Of a DNA stretch of 64,000 bases, positions 23,289-29,689 are shown in pieces. Position 1 is the stretch's first letter, and each line of letters starts with the position of its first letter. The translations under genes and the position numbers were made by a program. This DNA comes from [Haemophilus] felis (GTDB lineage: Bacteria; Pseudomonadota; Gammaproteobacteria; Enterobacterales; Pasteurellaceae), in the NCBI GenBank assembly GCA_002015125.1, contig MUYB01000021.1, positions 21,048-85,047 on the forward strand, in the 5' to 3' direction. The notes beneath the pieces were generated by a model. The model did no database searches and was not told the DNA's origin. It saw nothing but the letters and a program-made list of their open reading frames with translations.

Positions 23289-23366
23289 GATGAACTGATC
23301 AAGGTTGGCGTACCGTTGAACTTTAAGGTAAAGACGGCGATCTTTCGATCCCTTAACCAGTTCATC
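23289..23366 (-). ncRNA. C4-like antisense RNA in the leader of the cassette C Bro-N gene
   Basis: Minus strand, 78 nt closed by GATGAACTG/CAGTTCATC. Inside, a hairpin GATCGAAAGATC and a loop between CCGT and ACGG carry CCTTAAAGTTCAAC (23328-23315). That loop is complementary, with one bulged A, to TTGAACTTAAGG (23250-23239), which contains the ribosome-binding site of the Bro-N gene. Size and logic match C4 RNA even though the primary sequence differs from the copy at 15051. Confidence 0.65.
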
Positions 23367-23440
23367 ATTGACTACTTTTAAAGGGTATGATGATTTGTAA
23401 TACCCTTTTGAAAGGTTTGATTTAACTAGATTTCAGCTAT

Positions 23441-23461
23441 AAAAAAAATCGCTTTGGGCGA
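23441..23461 (-). terminator. Short terminator before the C4-like leader (cassette C)
   Basis: TCGC-CCAAA-GCGA followed by T8 on the minus strand. The stem is short (4 bp), so it may be weak. It lies between the promoter at 23532-23560 and the C4-like RNA. Confidence 0.45.
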
Positions 23462-23531
23462 CTATCTTTTCACTGCCCTTAAAATTCAATTCAGGAACGC
23501 CAATTCCCGACTTTCTGCTGAAAGTGGGGGT

Positions 23532-23560
23532 AGTCTAATCTGAATTGGCGGCGGTGTCAA
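23532..23560 (-). promoter_or_regulatory. Leftward cassette promoter (cassette C)
   Basis: TTGACA-17 bp-TAGACT, spacer CCGCCGCCAATTCAGAT; one of three nearly identical copies (with 16121-16149 and 25562-25590). A small hairpin ACTTTC-AGCA-GAAAGT starts the transcript. Confidence 0.8.
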
Positions 23561-23592
23561 ATAAAAAATAAATAGGAAACCTAAAAAATAAG

Positions 23593-23621
23593 TTGATTAT
23601 TAAAATAGGTTAATCTATAAT
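23593..23621 (+). promoter_or_regulatory. Rightward promoter of ibs-like/RHH operon 3
   Basis: TTGATT-17 bp-TATAAT followed by a hairpin TTTTTAGC-AAGG-GGCTAAAAA at the expected 5' end of the RNA. Confidence 0.7.
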
Positions 23622-23644
23622 GAACTTGTTTTTAGCAAGGGGCT

Positions 23645-23803
23645 AAAAAACAAGAAGCCGCCCTTGTTGAGAGCGGCAAACCTGAAGAGGTGATATGATG
23701 AAACCTGTACTAATCATCATAATCCTGTTAGTCGGATTGTTAGTAAGTTGTCCAGCTTACTAGACTAACTCAAGGGGGGATATGTGGAAGTGTCCCCCTG
23801 CGA
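23645..23803 (-). ncRNA. Sib-like antisense RNA 3
   Basis: Minus promoter TTGCTT-17 bp-TATAGT (-10 at 23814-23809). The terminator is GCCGC...GCGGC (23657-23677) with a following TTCTTGTTTTTT. It overlaps the ibs-like peptide 3 completely. Confidence 0.6.
23695..23763 (+). CDS. Ibs-like 22-aa hydrophobic peptide 3
   Basis: MMKPVLIIIILLVGLLVSCP plus AY; the MMK start and S-x-PAY end are very close to E. coli Ibs peptides. A second ATG at 23698 is in frame. SD is AGAGG. The flanking stems differ in sequence from the other copies (GGGGGA/TCCCCC downstream) but occupy the same places. Confidence 0.65.
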   Translation: MMKPVLIIIILLVGLLVSCPAY

Positions 23804-23851
23804 CTTCAACTATACAACTTCAGTTTTAAAAAAGCAACAAGGAATTTTATT

Positions 23852-24061
23852 ATGGCTCGTGGTCGTCCTAAATCAGGCTTAACATTACAAGAAATTCAAA
23901 AACGCTCCGATGAAAAGCGAGGCGTGAAGATTAAAGCCTTTAAATTACCCGTTGCGGTGATTGCCGACATTGAGCAACTTAGCCAAGAACTCTGCATTCC
24001 GCAAAATCAGTTGATTATTCAAGCAGTTGAGCTGTTTGGACAATCTCAAAAAGGGGCGTAA
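23852..24061 (+). CDS. Ribbon-helix-helix DNA-binding protein 3
   Basis: The 69-aa protein is the most divergent RHH of the set: MARGRPKSGLTLQEIQKRSD, strand KIKAFKLP and helices IADIEQLSQELCIPQNQLIIQ. It keeps the strand-helix-helix order but lacks the RPQAIKRL signature. It pairs with the cassette C Bro-N gene. Confidence 0.65.
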   Translation: MARGRPKSGLTLQEIQKRSDEKRGVKIKAFKLPVAVIADIEQLSQELCIPQNQLIIQAVELFGQSQKGA

Positions 24062-24136
24062 TGCCCTTTTTTAATGGGGTTAATCCGAAAGGGGCGGTGT
24101 CAAATGAAAAAAAAGATATTTTATATAAAATGGTTG
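24062..24136 (-). promoter_or_regulatory. Degenerate leftward cassette promoter block between RHH3 and operon 4
   Basis: GTTAATCCGAAAGGGGCGGTGTCAAAT (27 bases in two parts: GTTAATCCGAAAGG and GGCGGTGTCAAAT) is a cassette promoter with its spacer shortened to 15 bp and a poor -10. No leftward gene follows. It looks like a relic of a cassette that lost its leftward gene. Confidence 0.4.
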
Positions 24137-24165
24137 TTGCGAACCTAAATTGTATCTTATATAAT
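24137..24165 (+). promoter_or_regulatory. Rightward promoter of ibs-like/RHH operon 4
   Basis: TTGCGA-17 bp-TATAAT, followed by the same 5' hairpin as copy 1 (TTTTCGC/GCGGAAA). Confidence 0.65.
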
Positions 24166-24187
24166 ATACTTGTTTTCGCAATAGGGC

Positions 24188-24337
24188 GGAAATAAGAAGA
24201 GCGGCTTTCACCGCTCAACTAAAATAGGAACTGGATTATGTTAGTTAAAGTCTTAATCCTAATTATCCTGTTATTGGTAAGCGTGCCAGCTTACTAAGGA
24301 TAGCGTAAGACCTAGCGGGTGCCACCGCTAGGCAGTT
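24188..24337 (-). ncRNA. Sib-like antisense RNA 4
   Basis: Minus promoter TTGATT-17 bp-TAAGAT (-35 at 24371-24366, -10 at 24348-24343). The terminator hairpin GAGCGG/CCGCTC is identical to copy 1 (24199-24216). Confidence 0.6.
24238..24297 (+). CDS. Ibs-like 19-aa hydrophobic peptide 4
   Basis: MLVKVLILIILLLVSVPAY, the copy nearest to E. coli Ibs in length and sequence. TAGGAACTG at the ribosome-binding site pairs with CAGTTCCTA at 24333-24341. Relative to copy 1 both sides changed together (GAGCTG/CAGCTC to GAACTG/CAGTTC), direct evidence for conserved long-range pairing. Confidence 0.7.
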   Translation: MLVKVLILIILLLVSVPAY

Positions 24338-24385
24338 CCTAAATCTTATAACTTTCCGTATTAAAAATCAACTAAGGTAACAACA

Positions 24386-24604
24386 ATGGCTCAATTATCC
24401 GAAACAACACGCAAACGTAAAATAGAACGTGCGAATGAGTGGAATAAAATCGCCCTTGAAAATGGGGTGGCTCGCCGTATTTTGATGCAATTACCTGCTG
24501 AAGTCGCTGATGAATTTGATGCGATTGCTAAAGAGCTTGGACTTTCTCGTCCGCAGGCGATTAAGCGGTTGTGTGAGGTGTATCGTAGTCAGGCGGTTGC
24601 TTAA
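24386..24604 (+). CDS. Ribbon-helix-helix DNA-binding protein 4
   Basis: The 72-aa protein (MAQLSETTRKRKIERANEWN) has strand ARRILMQLP and helices EFDAIAKELGLSRPQAIKRL, the last part identical to RHH1 (GLSRPQAIKRLCEVYRSQAV). This identity points to recent duplication or exchange between cassettes. Convergent with the KilA-N gene. Confidence 0.75.
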   Translation: MAQLSETTRKRKIERANEWNKIALENGVARRILMQLPAEVADEFDAIAKELGLSRPQAIKRLCEVYRSQAVA

Positions 24605-24659
24605 TCCGAGTTGGCGGTTGTCAATAAAAAAGCCCATTGGTTGTCAACAGGCTTTTGGG

Positions 24660-25496
24660 TTATTCTTCAAGTAGTGGTTTTTCCTTGAGTTGTTCTATTG
24701 CTTTTGTTTGCACTAATGAGTTCATTTGCTGAATAGCAAGGCGATTTAGTATGGAAAGACGCTCTTCTTGAGATATGCCTTGCTGAATTAATAAGGCGTT
24801 TTGGCTCTCTAACCCAGCAAGAACCGTTAATTGTTCTACTGTTGCATAATCTCTCATATTGCCTTTTAAGGCAGGATTTTCATCACGCCATTGTTTCGCA
24901 GTTTGCCCAAATAAGGCTTGATTTAATATATCAGCTTCACTTGAATAAACAAATTGGTGTTGTTTGGTATTAAGTAGCCTTGGAATTAAATGGTCTTTAA
25001 TTGCATCAGTATGAATGCGATAGTTCGCTTTGCTTAGAATGCGTTTTACGCTCCATTCTAATTTGCTATTTTCAGCTTCTTGTTGTTTAAGGCGTTGGAA
25101 CTCTTTGATGAGATAGAGTTTAAATTCTGGACTTAACCAAGAACCAAATTCAAGGGCAATATCTCGATGAGCGTATGTTCCGCTACCATATCGTCCTGTT
25201 TTTGCGATTAAACCGATAGCGTTCGTAGTAGACCATTTTTTAACTGACATCACAAAACGGTTTAAACCAATGCTATTTTTAATTTGGTGTAATTCCACCA
25301 AATTAAAATTAGGGTTGTTAAGCTCTTCCCATACTTGTAGAAATTCAATCGTGTTTTTGTTTTGCAACCAGTTTTTTATCAATTGATCGCCATCACCAAA
25401 TGCTTTACACATATCGGTAAGACTAATGTAATCTTCGCCATCACGATTTGTAATTCTAATTTCTGTGTTTTGTACTACGATGATGTTATCAGGCAT
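24660..25496 (-). CDS. KilA-N domain antirepressor-type protein (cassette E)
   Basis: The 278-aa protein has a KilA-N domain at residues about 10-130 (EIRITNRDGEDYISLTDMCK, then GTYAHRDIALEFGSWLSPEF), a DNA-binding domain of phage and viral regulators. The C-terminal half is helical with repeated Gln/Leu. Its leader has the cassette promoter (25562-25590), small hairpin and terminator (25511-25534), but no C4-like segment that I can see. Confidence 0.82.
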   Translation of the reverse strand: MPDNIIVVQNTEIRITNRDGEDYISLTDMCKAFGDGDQLIKNWLQNKNTIEFLQVWEELNNPNFNLVELHQIKNSIGLNRFVMSVKKWSTTNAIGLIAKTGRYGSGTYAHRDIALEFGSWLSPEFKLYLIKEFQRLKQQEAENSKLEWSVKRILSKANYRIHTDAIKDHLIPRLLNTKQHQFVYSSEADILNQALFGQTAKQWRDENPALKGNMRDYATVEQLTVLAGLESQNALLIQQGISQEERLSILNRLAIQQMNSLVQTKAIEQLKEKPLLEE

Positions 25497-25510
25497 TTTA
25501 TTCCCCTTAC

Positions 25511-25534
25511 AAAAAAAGCCACTTAATTGTGGCT
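25511..25534 (-). terminator. Attenuator-type terminator before the KilA-N gene
   Basis: AGCCAC-AATTAA-GTGGCT plus T7 on the minus strand, the same stem as at 16070-16093; the KilA-N start follows after GTAAGGGGAATAAA. Confidence 0.8.
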
Positions 25535-25561
25535 TGCTGACTTTCTGCTGAAAGTGGGGGC

Positions 25562-25590
25562 AGTCTAATCTGAATTGGGGGCGGTGTCAA
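25562..25590 (-). promoter_or_regulatory. Leftward cassette promoter (cassette E)
   Basis: TTGACA-17 bp-TAGACT, nearly identical to the cassette A and C promoters. The usual divergent ibs-like/RHH unit is missing; the 3' end of the large structured RNA lies here instead. Confidence 0.8.
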
Positions 25591-25596
25591 ATGAAA

Positions 25597-26080
25597 AATT
25601 CCCCTCTCGGTGGGACGGAGTGATTAAGTCTAGAATGCTTGATTTGCTTTATCCCCCTTCAAGCTAGGGTTTGCAGCGCTTAAGAAAGCACATTTGTCTA
25701 ACATTCCCCTCGATGGCTAGCTTCATTCGGTTCTCTGTCAATGTGCTTTGTTAACCACTAAAAAACACACTCCCAATGGTGAGCGACGAGAACATTAAGT
25801 AGATTTTTTTGTTGAGAATGTGCTTTTTAGTGGGCTGATTTAAGGCTCAGCCAAACCTTGGGGCAACCTTGCTTGTGGCTCATTGTCCACGCCCAGCTTG
25901 GTCTAAATCCATTCAGCGGAGCAATAATAAACGCTTGTTTATTCAGGCTTTCACTGGCTCTATTTGAGCGGTGGGTCTTTATGGGCTTCCACACTTTGAC
26001 TAACTCATCACCGACGGCACTGAATGGATTTTAGGCTAAATTGTTAAAGAACATTGCAGTTGTCTGTACTGCGTTTTGAT
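25597..26080 (-). ncRNA. Candidate large structured leftward RNA (about 480 nt)
   Basis: A gene-free region with many matched stems: CTAAATCCATTCAG (25903-25916) with CTGAATGGATTTTAG (26020-26034); CCACTAAAAAACACA (25755-25769) with TGTGCTTTTTAGTGG (25819-25833); AAAGCACATT (25685-25694) with AATGTGCTTT (25740-25749); GGCTGA with TCAGCC (25833-25852). A promoter at 26087-26115 and a boxA at 26042-26053 point to leftward transcription. CCC...GGGG plus T5 at 25598-25615 may end it. No open frame of 60 codons or more exists on either strand. Confidence 0.6.
26042..26053 (-). promoter_or_regulatory. boxA-like antitermination element
   Basis: TGTTCTTTAACA on the minus strand differs by one base from the rrn boxA TGCTCTTTAACA and is followed by ATTTA as in rrn leaders. 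It lies about 30 nt after the expected transcript start. boxA RNA binds NusB/NusE. Confidence 0.6.
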
Positions 26081-26086
26081 GGGTGT

Positions 26087-26115
26087 ATTATGTACTTATT
26101 GTTCATTGTAGTCAA
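26087..26115 (-). promoter_or_regulatory. Leftward early promoter (PL-like)
   Basis: TTGACT-17 bp-CATAAT on the minus strand, the only good leftward promoter upstream of the structured RNA. It could drive the RNA alone or the whole leftward arm. Confidence 0.6.
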
Positions 26116-26278
26116 GAACCTTAAGTACAATAAATTCAAAAAATAATGTACTTTTTGTTATGTTTTTGAAAAATAAGAGATTAATTTTTGCTTAATTGCT
26201 GAATTTGTGAGCAAGATCACAAAAATAAGGCGAGAAAAGGGAGAATGCGGTAGAGGTAAAAAGACTTTTAGAGTTAAG
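26116..26278. other. AT-rich gap without a gene
   Basis: The stretch between the leftward promoter and the operator of the toxin-antitoxin pair is AT-rich. I see no open frame or strong hairpin in it. Confidence 0.5.
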
Positions 26279-26298
26279 TTGTGAATTATAGTTCACAA
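26279..26298 (+). promoter_or_regulatory. Palindromic operator of the RelE/antidote pair
   Basis: TTGTGAA-TTATAG-TTCACAA is a perfect 7+7 inverted repeat about 40 bp before the toxin start and overlaps the probable promoter region. It is the likely autoregulatory site for the antitoxin. Confidence 0.6.
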
Positions 26299-26337
26299 CA
26301 AAGTAAATTATGTTATTATTAGGCGGTTGGAGGGAAT

Positions 26338-26634
26338 ATGGTTCAGATTAAATCAACAACGATTTTCAAAAAGTGGCTTAATGAATTAAAAGATTTGCGA
26401 GCGAAAGCAAAAATTCAAACTCGAATTAAGCGTTTGCAATTTGGAAATTTTGGTGATGTAAAAGCCGTGGGAGAGGGGATTTCTGAATTACGCATTACCG
26501 AAGGAAAGGGGTATCGAGTTTATTTAAAAAATCAGCACGGTGTGATAGTGATTTTGCTTTGTGCGGGTGATAAATCCACACAAGAGAAAGACATTAAACA
26601 GGCGAAAGCCTTAGCAAGAGAGTTAGGAGTTTGA
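26338..26634 (+). CDS. RelE/ParE-family toxin, HI1419 type
   Basis: The 98-aa protein (MVQIKSTTIFKKWLNELKDL) has the addiction-module killer motifs KAKIQTRIKRLQFGNFGDVK and GISELRITEGKGYRVYLKN and matches the HI1419/Gp49-like group. Proteins of this superfamily are ribosome-dependent mRNases or gyrase inhibitors; which one applies here is not visible. The antidote gene follows with 1 bp between. Confidence 0.88.
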   Translation: MVQIKSTTIFKKWLNELKDLRAKAKIQTRIKRLQFGNFGDVKAVGEGISELRITEGKGYRVYLKNQHGVIVILLCAGDKSTQEKDIKQAKALARELGV

Positions 26635-26635
26635 T

Positions 26636-26917
26636 ATGGTTGAGCTACAAGATTTTGATATGGCAGAGCATTTAAATACAGAGGAGGAAATTCAGCATTA
26701 TTTGAATGAGGTGTTAAAAGAGGATAATGTGGATTTAATTCTTTCTGCTTTGGGCGATATTGCGAAAGCAAGAAATATGAGCCAGTTGGCAAAAGAAGTT
26801 GGGGTGAGCCGTGAGGGGTTATATAAAGCCCTATCAGGTAAAGGCAATCCAACCTTTTCGACTGTATTAAAGGTAATGAAAGCGTTAAATCTGACTTTAG
26901 AAGTGAAATACGCTTAA
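26636..26917 (+). CDS. Antidote protein, HI1420 type
   Basis: The 93-aa protein begins with the toxin-binding part MVELQDFDMAEHLNTEEEIQ and ends in an HTH (MSQLAKEVGVSREGLYKALS) followed by GNPTFSTVLKVMKALNL, the signature of probable addiction module antidotes. It neutralises the toxin and probably represses the operon through the upstream palindrome. Confidence 0.9.
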   Translation: MVELQDFDMAEHLNTEEEIQHYLNEVLKEDNVDLILSALGDIAKARNMSQLAKEVGVSREGLYKALSGKGNPTFSTVLKVMKALNLTLEVKYA

Positions 26918-26951
26918 GTGCGGTGGGTTTTGGGGTGATTTTAGGGAAAGA

Positions 26952-26974
26952 AAAACCGCCACGGTGGGCGGGTT
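26952..26974. terminator. Terminator between the antidote gene and the DUF3037 gene
   Basis: AAACCGCC-ACGGT-GGGCGGGTTT, usable in both directions for the two convergent transcripts. Confidence 0.7.
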
Positions 26975-26977
26975 TGA

Positions 26978-27793
26978 TTAGATTTCTTTAGCAAACTGAA
27001 GTAAGTATTTATCTTCATTCCAGTTGATATGTTGAATTTGGAATTGATCAAAGGTTCGCTTAATTGTCTCTAGAATATTGCTTTTCTTCGCGGTATCTGG
27101 CGTGTCTAGGGTAAAGAGAATGTTATCTTTTTTTAATAAACCTTCTTCATTTGCTCGGTTGATTTTCGCCACCCAGCTATCGCAATGCTCTATCATACTT
27201 GGGCTTTCAATTTGATCGAATGCCAACGGTTTAACTGCTTTCAAAATATAATTGTCGCCGTCATTTTTTAAGGCAAGTGGCAAGGTGAATTTTGCCATTT
27301 CGCCTTTTACGGTATGTTGTTTGTAGTTTAACAGGATTTGGTCGTTCTCTGCTTTGAATAAGGCTTTGTAATGTTTCAGAATGATTTGCTCTTGGCTTTC
27401 GGTCTTTACCCCAGCATTCTGAATGAATTGAGTGTAAAGTTTATTAAAATAGGTCTGTGGATCGTCCACTTGCCCTACAGCAGCATTGCTGTATTGCACA
27501 ATCCCTTCTTTAACATCAACGTAGTGATGGAAAAATTGCGCCATTTCTTTTGCGCTCACATTAAATGCTTGGCTTACAATGTATTTCAACTCATCATCAA
27601 TCGTTTCTCGAATCTGTTCAAATAATTTACTGCGATAAAAGAAGTCGTTTACCCGTTTATTATTCTTGCTTACAAGACGATAGGTTAATTTTCGACGCTC
27701 TGGCTCACACATCAATAATCCAACATTGACGAATTCGCCAGTCTCAAAGTAAGGGCGATACCTTACAAAACTGTATAAGATTGGTTGTTTCAT
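26978..27793 (-). CDS. DUF3037 family protein
   Basis: The 271-aa protein opens with the DUF3037 signature YSFVRYRPYFETGEFVNVGL, followed by a helical body. In other genomes DUF3037 proteins stand next to HipA-like kinase-domain proteins, as here, where the start overlaps the upstream gene by 4 bp. Its function is unknown; the pair sits in the immunity region of the prophage, a usual place for host-benefit or exclusion genes. Confidence 0.85.
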   Translation of the reverse strand: MKQPILYSFVRYRPYFETGEFVNVGLLMCEPERRKLTYRLVSKNNKRVNDFFYRSKLFEQIRETIDDELKYIVSQAFNVSAKEMAQFFHHYVDVKEGIVQYSNAAVGQVDDPQTYFNKLYTQFIQNAGVKTESQEQIILKHYKALFKAENDQILLNYKQHTVKGEMAKFTLPLALKNDGDNYILKAVKPLAFDQIESPSMIEHCDSWVAKINRANEEGLLKKDNILFTLDTPDTAKKSNILETIKRTFDQFQIQHINWNEDKYLLQFAKEI

Positions 27794-28521
27794 TTGATGC
27801 TGTCCCAGTAGTTATCGTTGTTAATTCTTGTTAAAAGCTGTTCAATTCTTTGAATTTCATCTTCCATTTTCTGAAAGGCTTCTTGCTCTGACGGAAACCA
27901 ATCATCAGGAATGGATCGGTAAATATCATTAAAACTCGCTAAAATGTCAACGGCTTTTTCGGTGAAAGTTTGTTGATCAACCCAATCGAGCCGCCAGTTA
28001 CGATTTTGTGGTGAGAAGATATGTTCATCAAAATTTGACTGTTCATCAAAGGCGAGATTATGATCGATGACTAAAATTTGTTGCTGTGTTTCATCAAATA
28101 GCAAATTGATGTTGCCCGTCCCCACTTTTGATGCCGTTCTATCTGAATTGAGAATCCACCTATCGAACATATAAAGCCATTTTTGTTCTTGCTCACCGAG
28201 TTTTTCTGCTTGAACCGTTTTTGCGATCTTGGCTTTTTCCACAAAAGCAGAGGCAAATGCAACGCCAAAAGGTAAATCCGCTTGCCATTTAGGTGGTGCA
28301 TATTGTGCTGTAGCTGCTGTGATTTCAACAAAATCAATTTGTGGTGTTGGCAATCCGATTTTTTCCGCCAAGGTTGAGCCGATAAATTCCGCCAGTAACT
28401 GCGATATTGGCATCATTGCTTTGGTTTTGATGATAAACCATTGACCAGCCTCACTTTGACAGATGAAGGGTTTGGTTACCCCCATTTCTGTTCGTTCTCG
28501 GATAAATATGATTTTGTTCAT
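27790..28521 (-). CDS. HipA-like kinase domain protein
   Basis: The 243-aa protein has the compact HipA_2-type fold: QWFIIKTKAM (putative nucleotide-binding lysine), AEFIGSTLAEKIGLPTPQID, the catalytic-loop-like DRWILNSDRT plus GNINLL, and LLF..IDHNLAFD (metal-binding Asp). It is shorter than HipA and lacks a HipB partner. Its coupled partner is the DUF3037 protein. Both lie downstream of CI in the lysogenic direction, suggesting expression in the lysogen. Confidence 0.8.
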   Translation of the reverse strand: MNKIIFIRERTEMGVTKPFICQSEAGQWFIIKTKAMMPISQLLAEFIGSTLAEKIGLPTPQIDFVEITAATAQYAPPKWQADLPFGVAFASAFVEKAKIAKTVQAEKLGEQEQKWLYMFDRWILNSDRTASKVGTGNINLLFDETQQQILVIDHNLAFDEQSNFDEHIFSPQNRNWRLDWVDQQTFTEKAVDILASFNDIYRSIPDDWFPSEQEAFQKMEDEIQRIEQLLTRINNDNYWDSIK

Positions 28522-28547
28522 TTCTTTTTTTGCCTAAAATTCGACGT

Positions 28548-29219
28548 TTACAAACACTGCCTATGCTCTACCGCTACGCCAATAATCGTTATATTGTGGG
28601 TTTTGCTGCTTAATTTGCCGAAGTTGTCGTTGAGGGGGACAAGGTTAAAGTGCGGCCTGCCGAACTCGTCAATTTCGCCTGTTTCTTTGTATTGTTTAAA
28701 GGTCGCTTCGTTATTGTCGTTAATCGCTGCAACGAACTTGCCTGGCTTTGGTTCAATAGCGGGGTCAATCAGCACCATATCGCCTTCTTGAAAACGAGGG
28801 AGCATAGATTGCCCCTCAATTTTAAGATAAAAGGCGTTTTCGCTCGCTTTGATTTGGGAGCTTATCATTTCATATTGTTGTTCGGAATCGAGGCTGTTTA
28901 GTAGGTTGATTTCACGAAAATAGCCTGCTTGCACTGTGCTGAGTACGGGGTAGGTAAAGGATTTTTTTACTTGTACAAAGCTAACGTTGTTATCTCCAAA
29001 CATAAGCCATTCAGGCGTTGTATCGAGAAATTCTGCTAAAACGTATGTATTTGCTGTTGAAGGCATTGTTTCGGCATTAAACCATTTACTTACGGCTTTC
29101 GGGGTAATTTTTAAAATATCTGCAATTTGTTTTCCACGTCCTTTTTCTGGCAATCCTTTCTTTTTACAGGCGAGATCTAATCTCTGTGCAAATAATTGTC
29201 TGATTTTTTCCTCGTTCAT
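28548..29219 (-). CDS. CI-type repressor with LexA/S24 peptidase domain
   Basis: The 223-aa protein has an N-terminal HTH (GKQIADILKITPKAVSKWFN) and a C-terminal S24 self-cleavage domain: cleavage site Ala98-Gly99 (TVQAGYF), nucleophile Ser138 (EGQSMLP) and general base Lys175 (ATFKQY). It should maintain lysogeny and be inactivated by RecA during SOS. Divergent from the Cro-like gene across a 104-bp operator region. Confidence 0.92.
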   Translation of the reverse strand: MNEEKIRQLFAQRLDLACKKKGLPEKGRGKQIADILKITPKAVSKWFNAETMPSTANTYVLAEFLDTTPEWLMFGDNNVSFVQVKKSFTYPVLSTVQAGYFREINLLNSLDSEQQYEMISSQIKASENAFYLKIEGQSMLPRFQEGDMVLIDPAIEPKPGKFVAAINDNNEATFKQYKETGEIDEFGRPHFNLVPLNDNFGKLSSKTHNITIIGVAVEHRQCL

Positions 29220-29250
29220 TGTTTGTTCCTTTTTTTGTACTAGTAGTTCA

Positions 29251-29293
29251 ATTATAAATAAAACTTGAAGTACTTTCAGTTCTGTTTTAATAT
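29251..29293. promoter_or_regulatory. Divergent PR / PRM region
   Basis: Rightward PR: TTGAAG (29265-29270), 17 bp, TAATAT (29288-29293). Leftward PRM has TATAAT at 29256-29251 and a weak -35. The related motifs AGTTCAA (29245-29251), CTTGAAGTACTTTCAG (29264-29279) and CAGTTCTG are candidate CI/Cro operators. Confidence 0.6.
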
Positions 29294-29323
29294 GTACGCT
29301 AGGTTCATAATAATGAGGAAGAT

Positions 29324-29545
29324 ATGACTACTTTTATTTCCATTATTGATGATCTAGGTGTACGCAAAGTTGCAGAGGTTTGTGGCATTTCTGTAAGAGC
29401 TGTTTACAAATGGCGAAAAGCAAATGCCTTGCCAAGAACAGAATTTACAGGCGAAACCTCTTATGCAAGCAGACTTTCTGAGGCATTGGGTCATCGTTTT
29501 AGTGCTGAGGATATTTTAGAGATTGCACGTCCTAGAAAATCATAA
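29324..29545 (+). CDS. Cro-like repressor
   Basis: The 73-aa protein (MTTFISIIDDLGVRKVAEVC) has an HTH in VRKVAEVCGISVRAVYKWRK and a short basic tail. It is the first gene after PR, divergent from CI, the Cro position in lambdoid phages. Confidence 0.85.
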   Translation: MTTFISIIDDLGVRKVAEVCGISVRAVYKWRKANALPRTEFTGETSYASRLSEALGHRFSAEDILEIARPRKS

Positions 29546-29571
29546 AACTAATTTACCCAAAGGAGTGTGCA

Positions 29572-29689
29572 ATGGCACGCAATGAATTAACCAAATTTGC
29601 GTGACAGGGGTCACAAAATCGAAAGTGAATTTATCACGGTGCCAAGTGGTAAGCGTGTGAAACAGTATTTTATGGAAGGTGGGTTATGA
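29572..29689 (+). pseudogene. Remnant of a small HTH regulator (CII position)
   Basis: ATG at 29572 behind AAAGGAGTG gives MARNELTKFA and then TGA. Further down, in another phase, comes GHKIESEFITVPSGKRVKQY-FMEGGL ending at 29689, which reads like the C-terminus of a small winged-helix phage regulator. An internal deletion or frameshift seems to have destroyed the middle. It lies directly after cro. Confidence 0.5.

Noticed and set aside
25597..26080. Retron msr-msd
   Set aside because: No reverse transcriptase gene is near, and the stems are not arranged as msr-msd with terminal inverted repeats.
29601..29614. matS-like palindrome GTGAC-AGGG-GTCAC
   Set aside because: The spacer is 4 bp and does not fit the 13-bp matS form GTGAC-RNY-GTCAC. 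It lies in the remains of a broken regulator gene.
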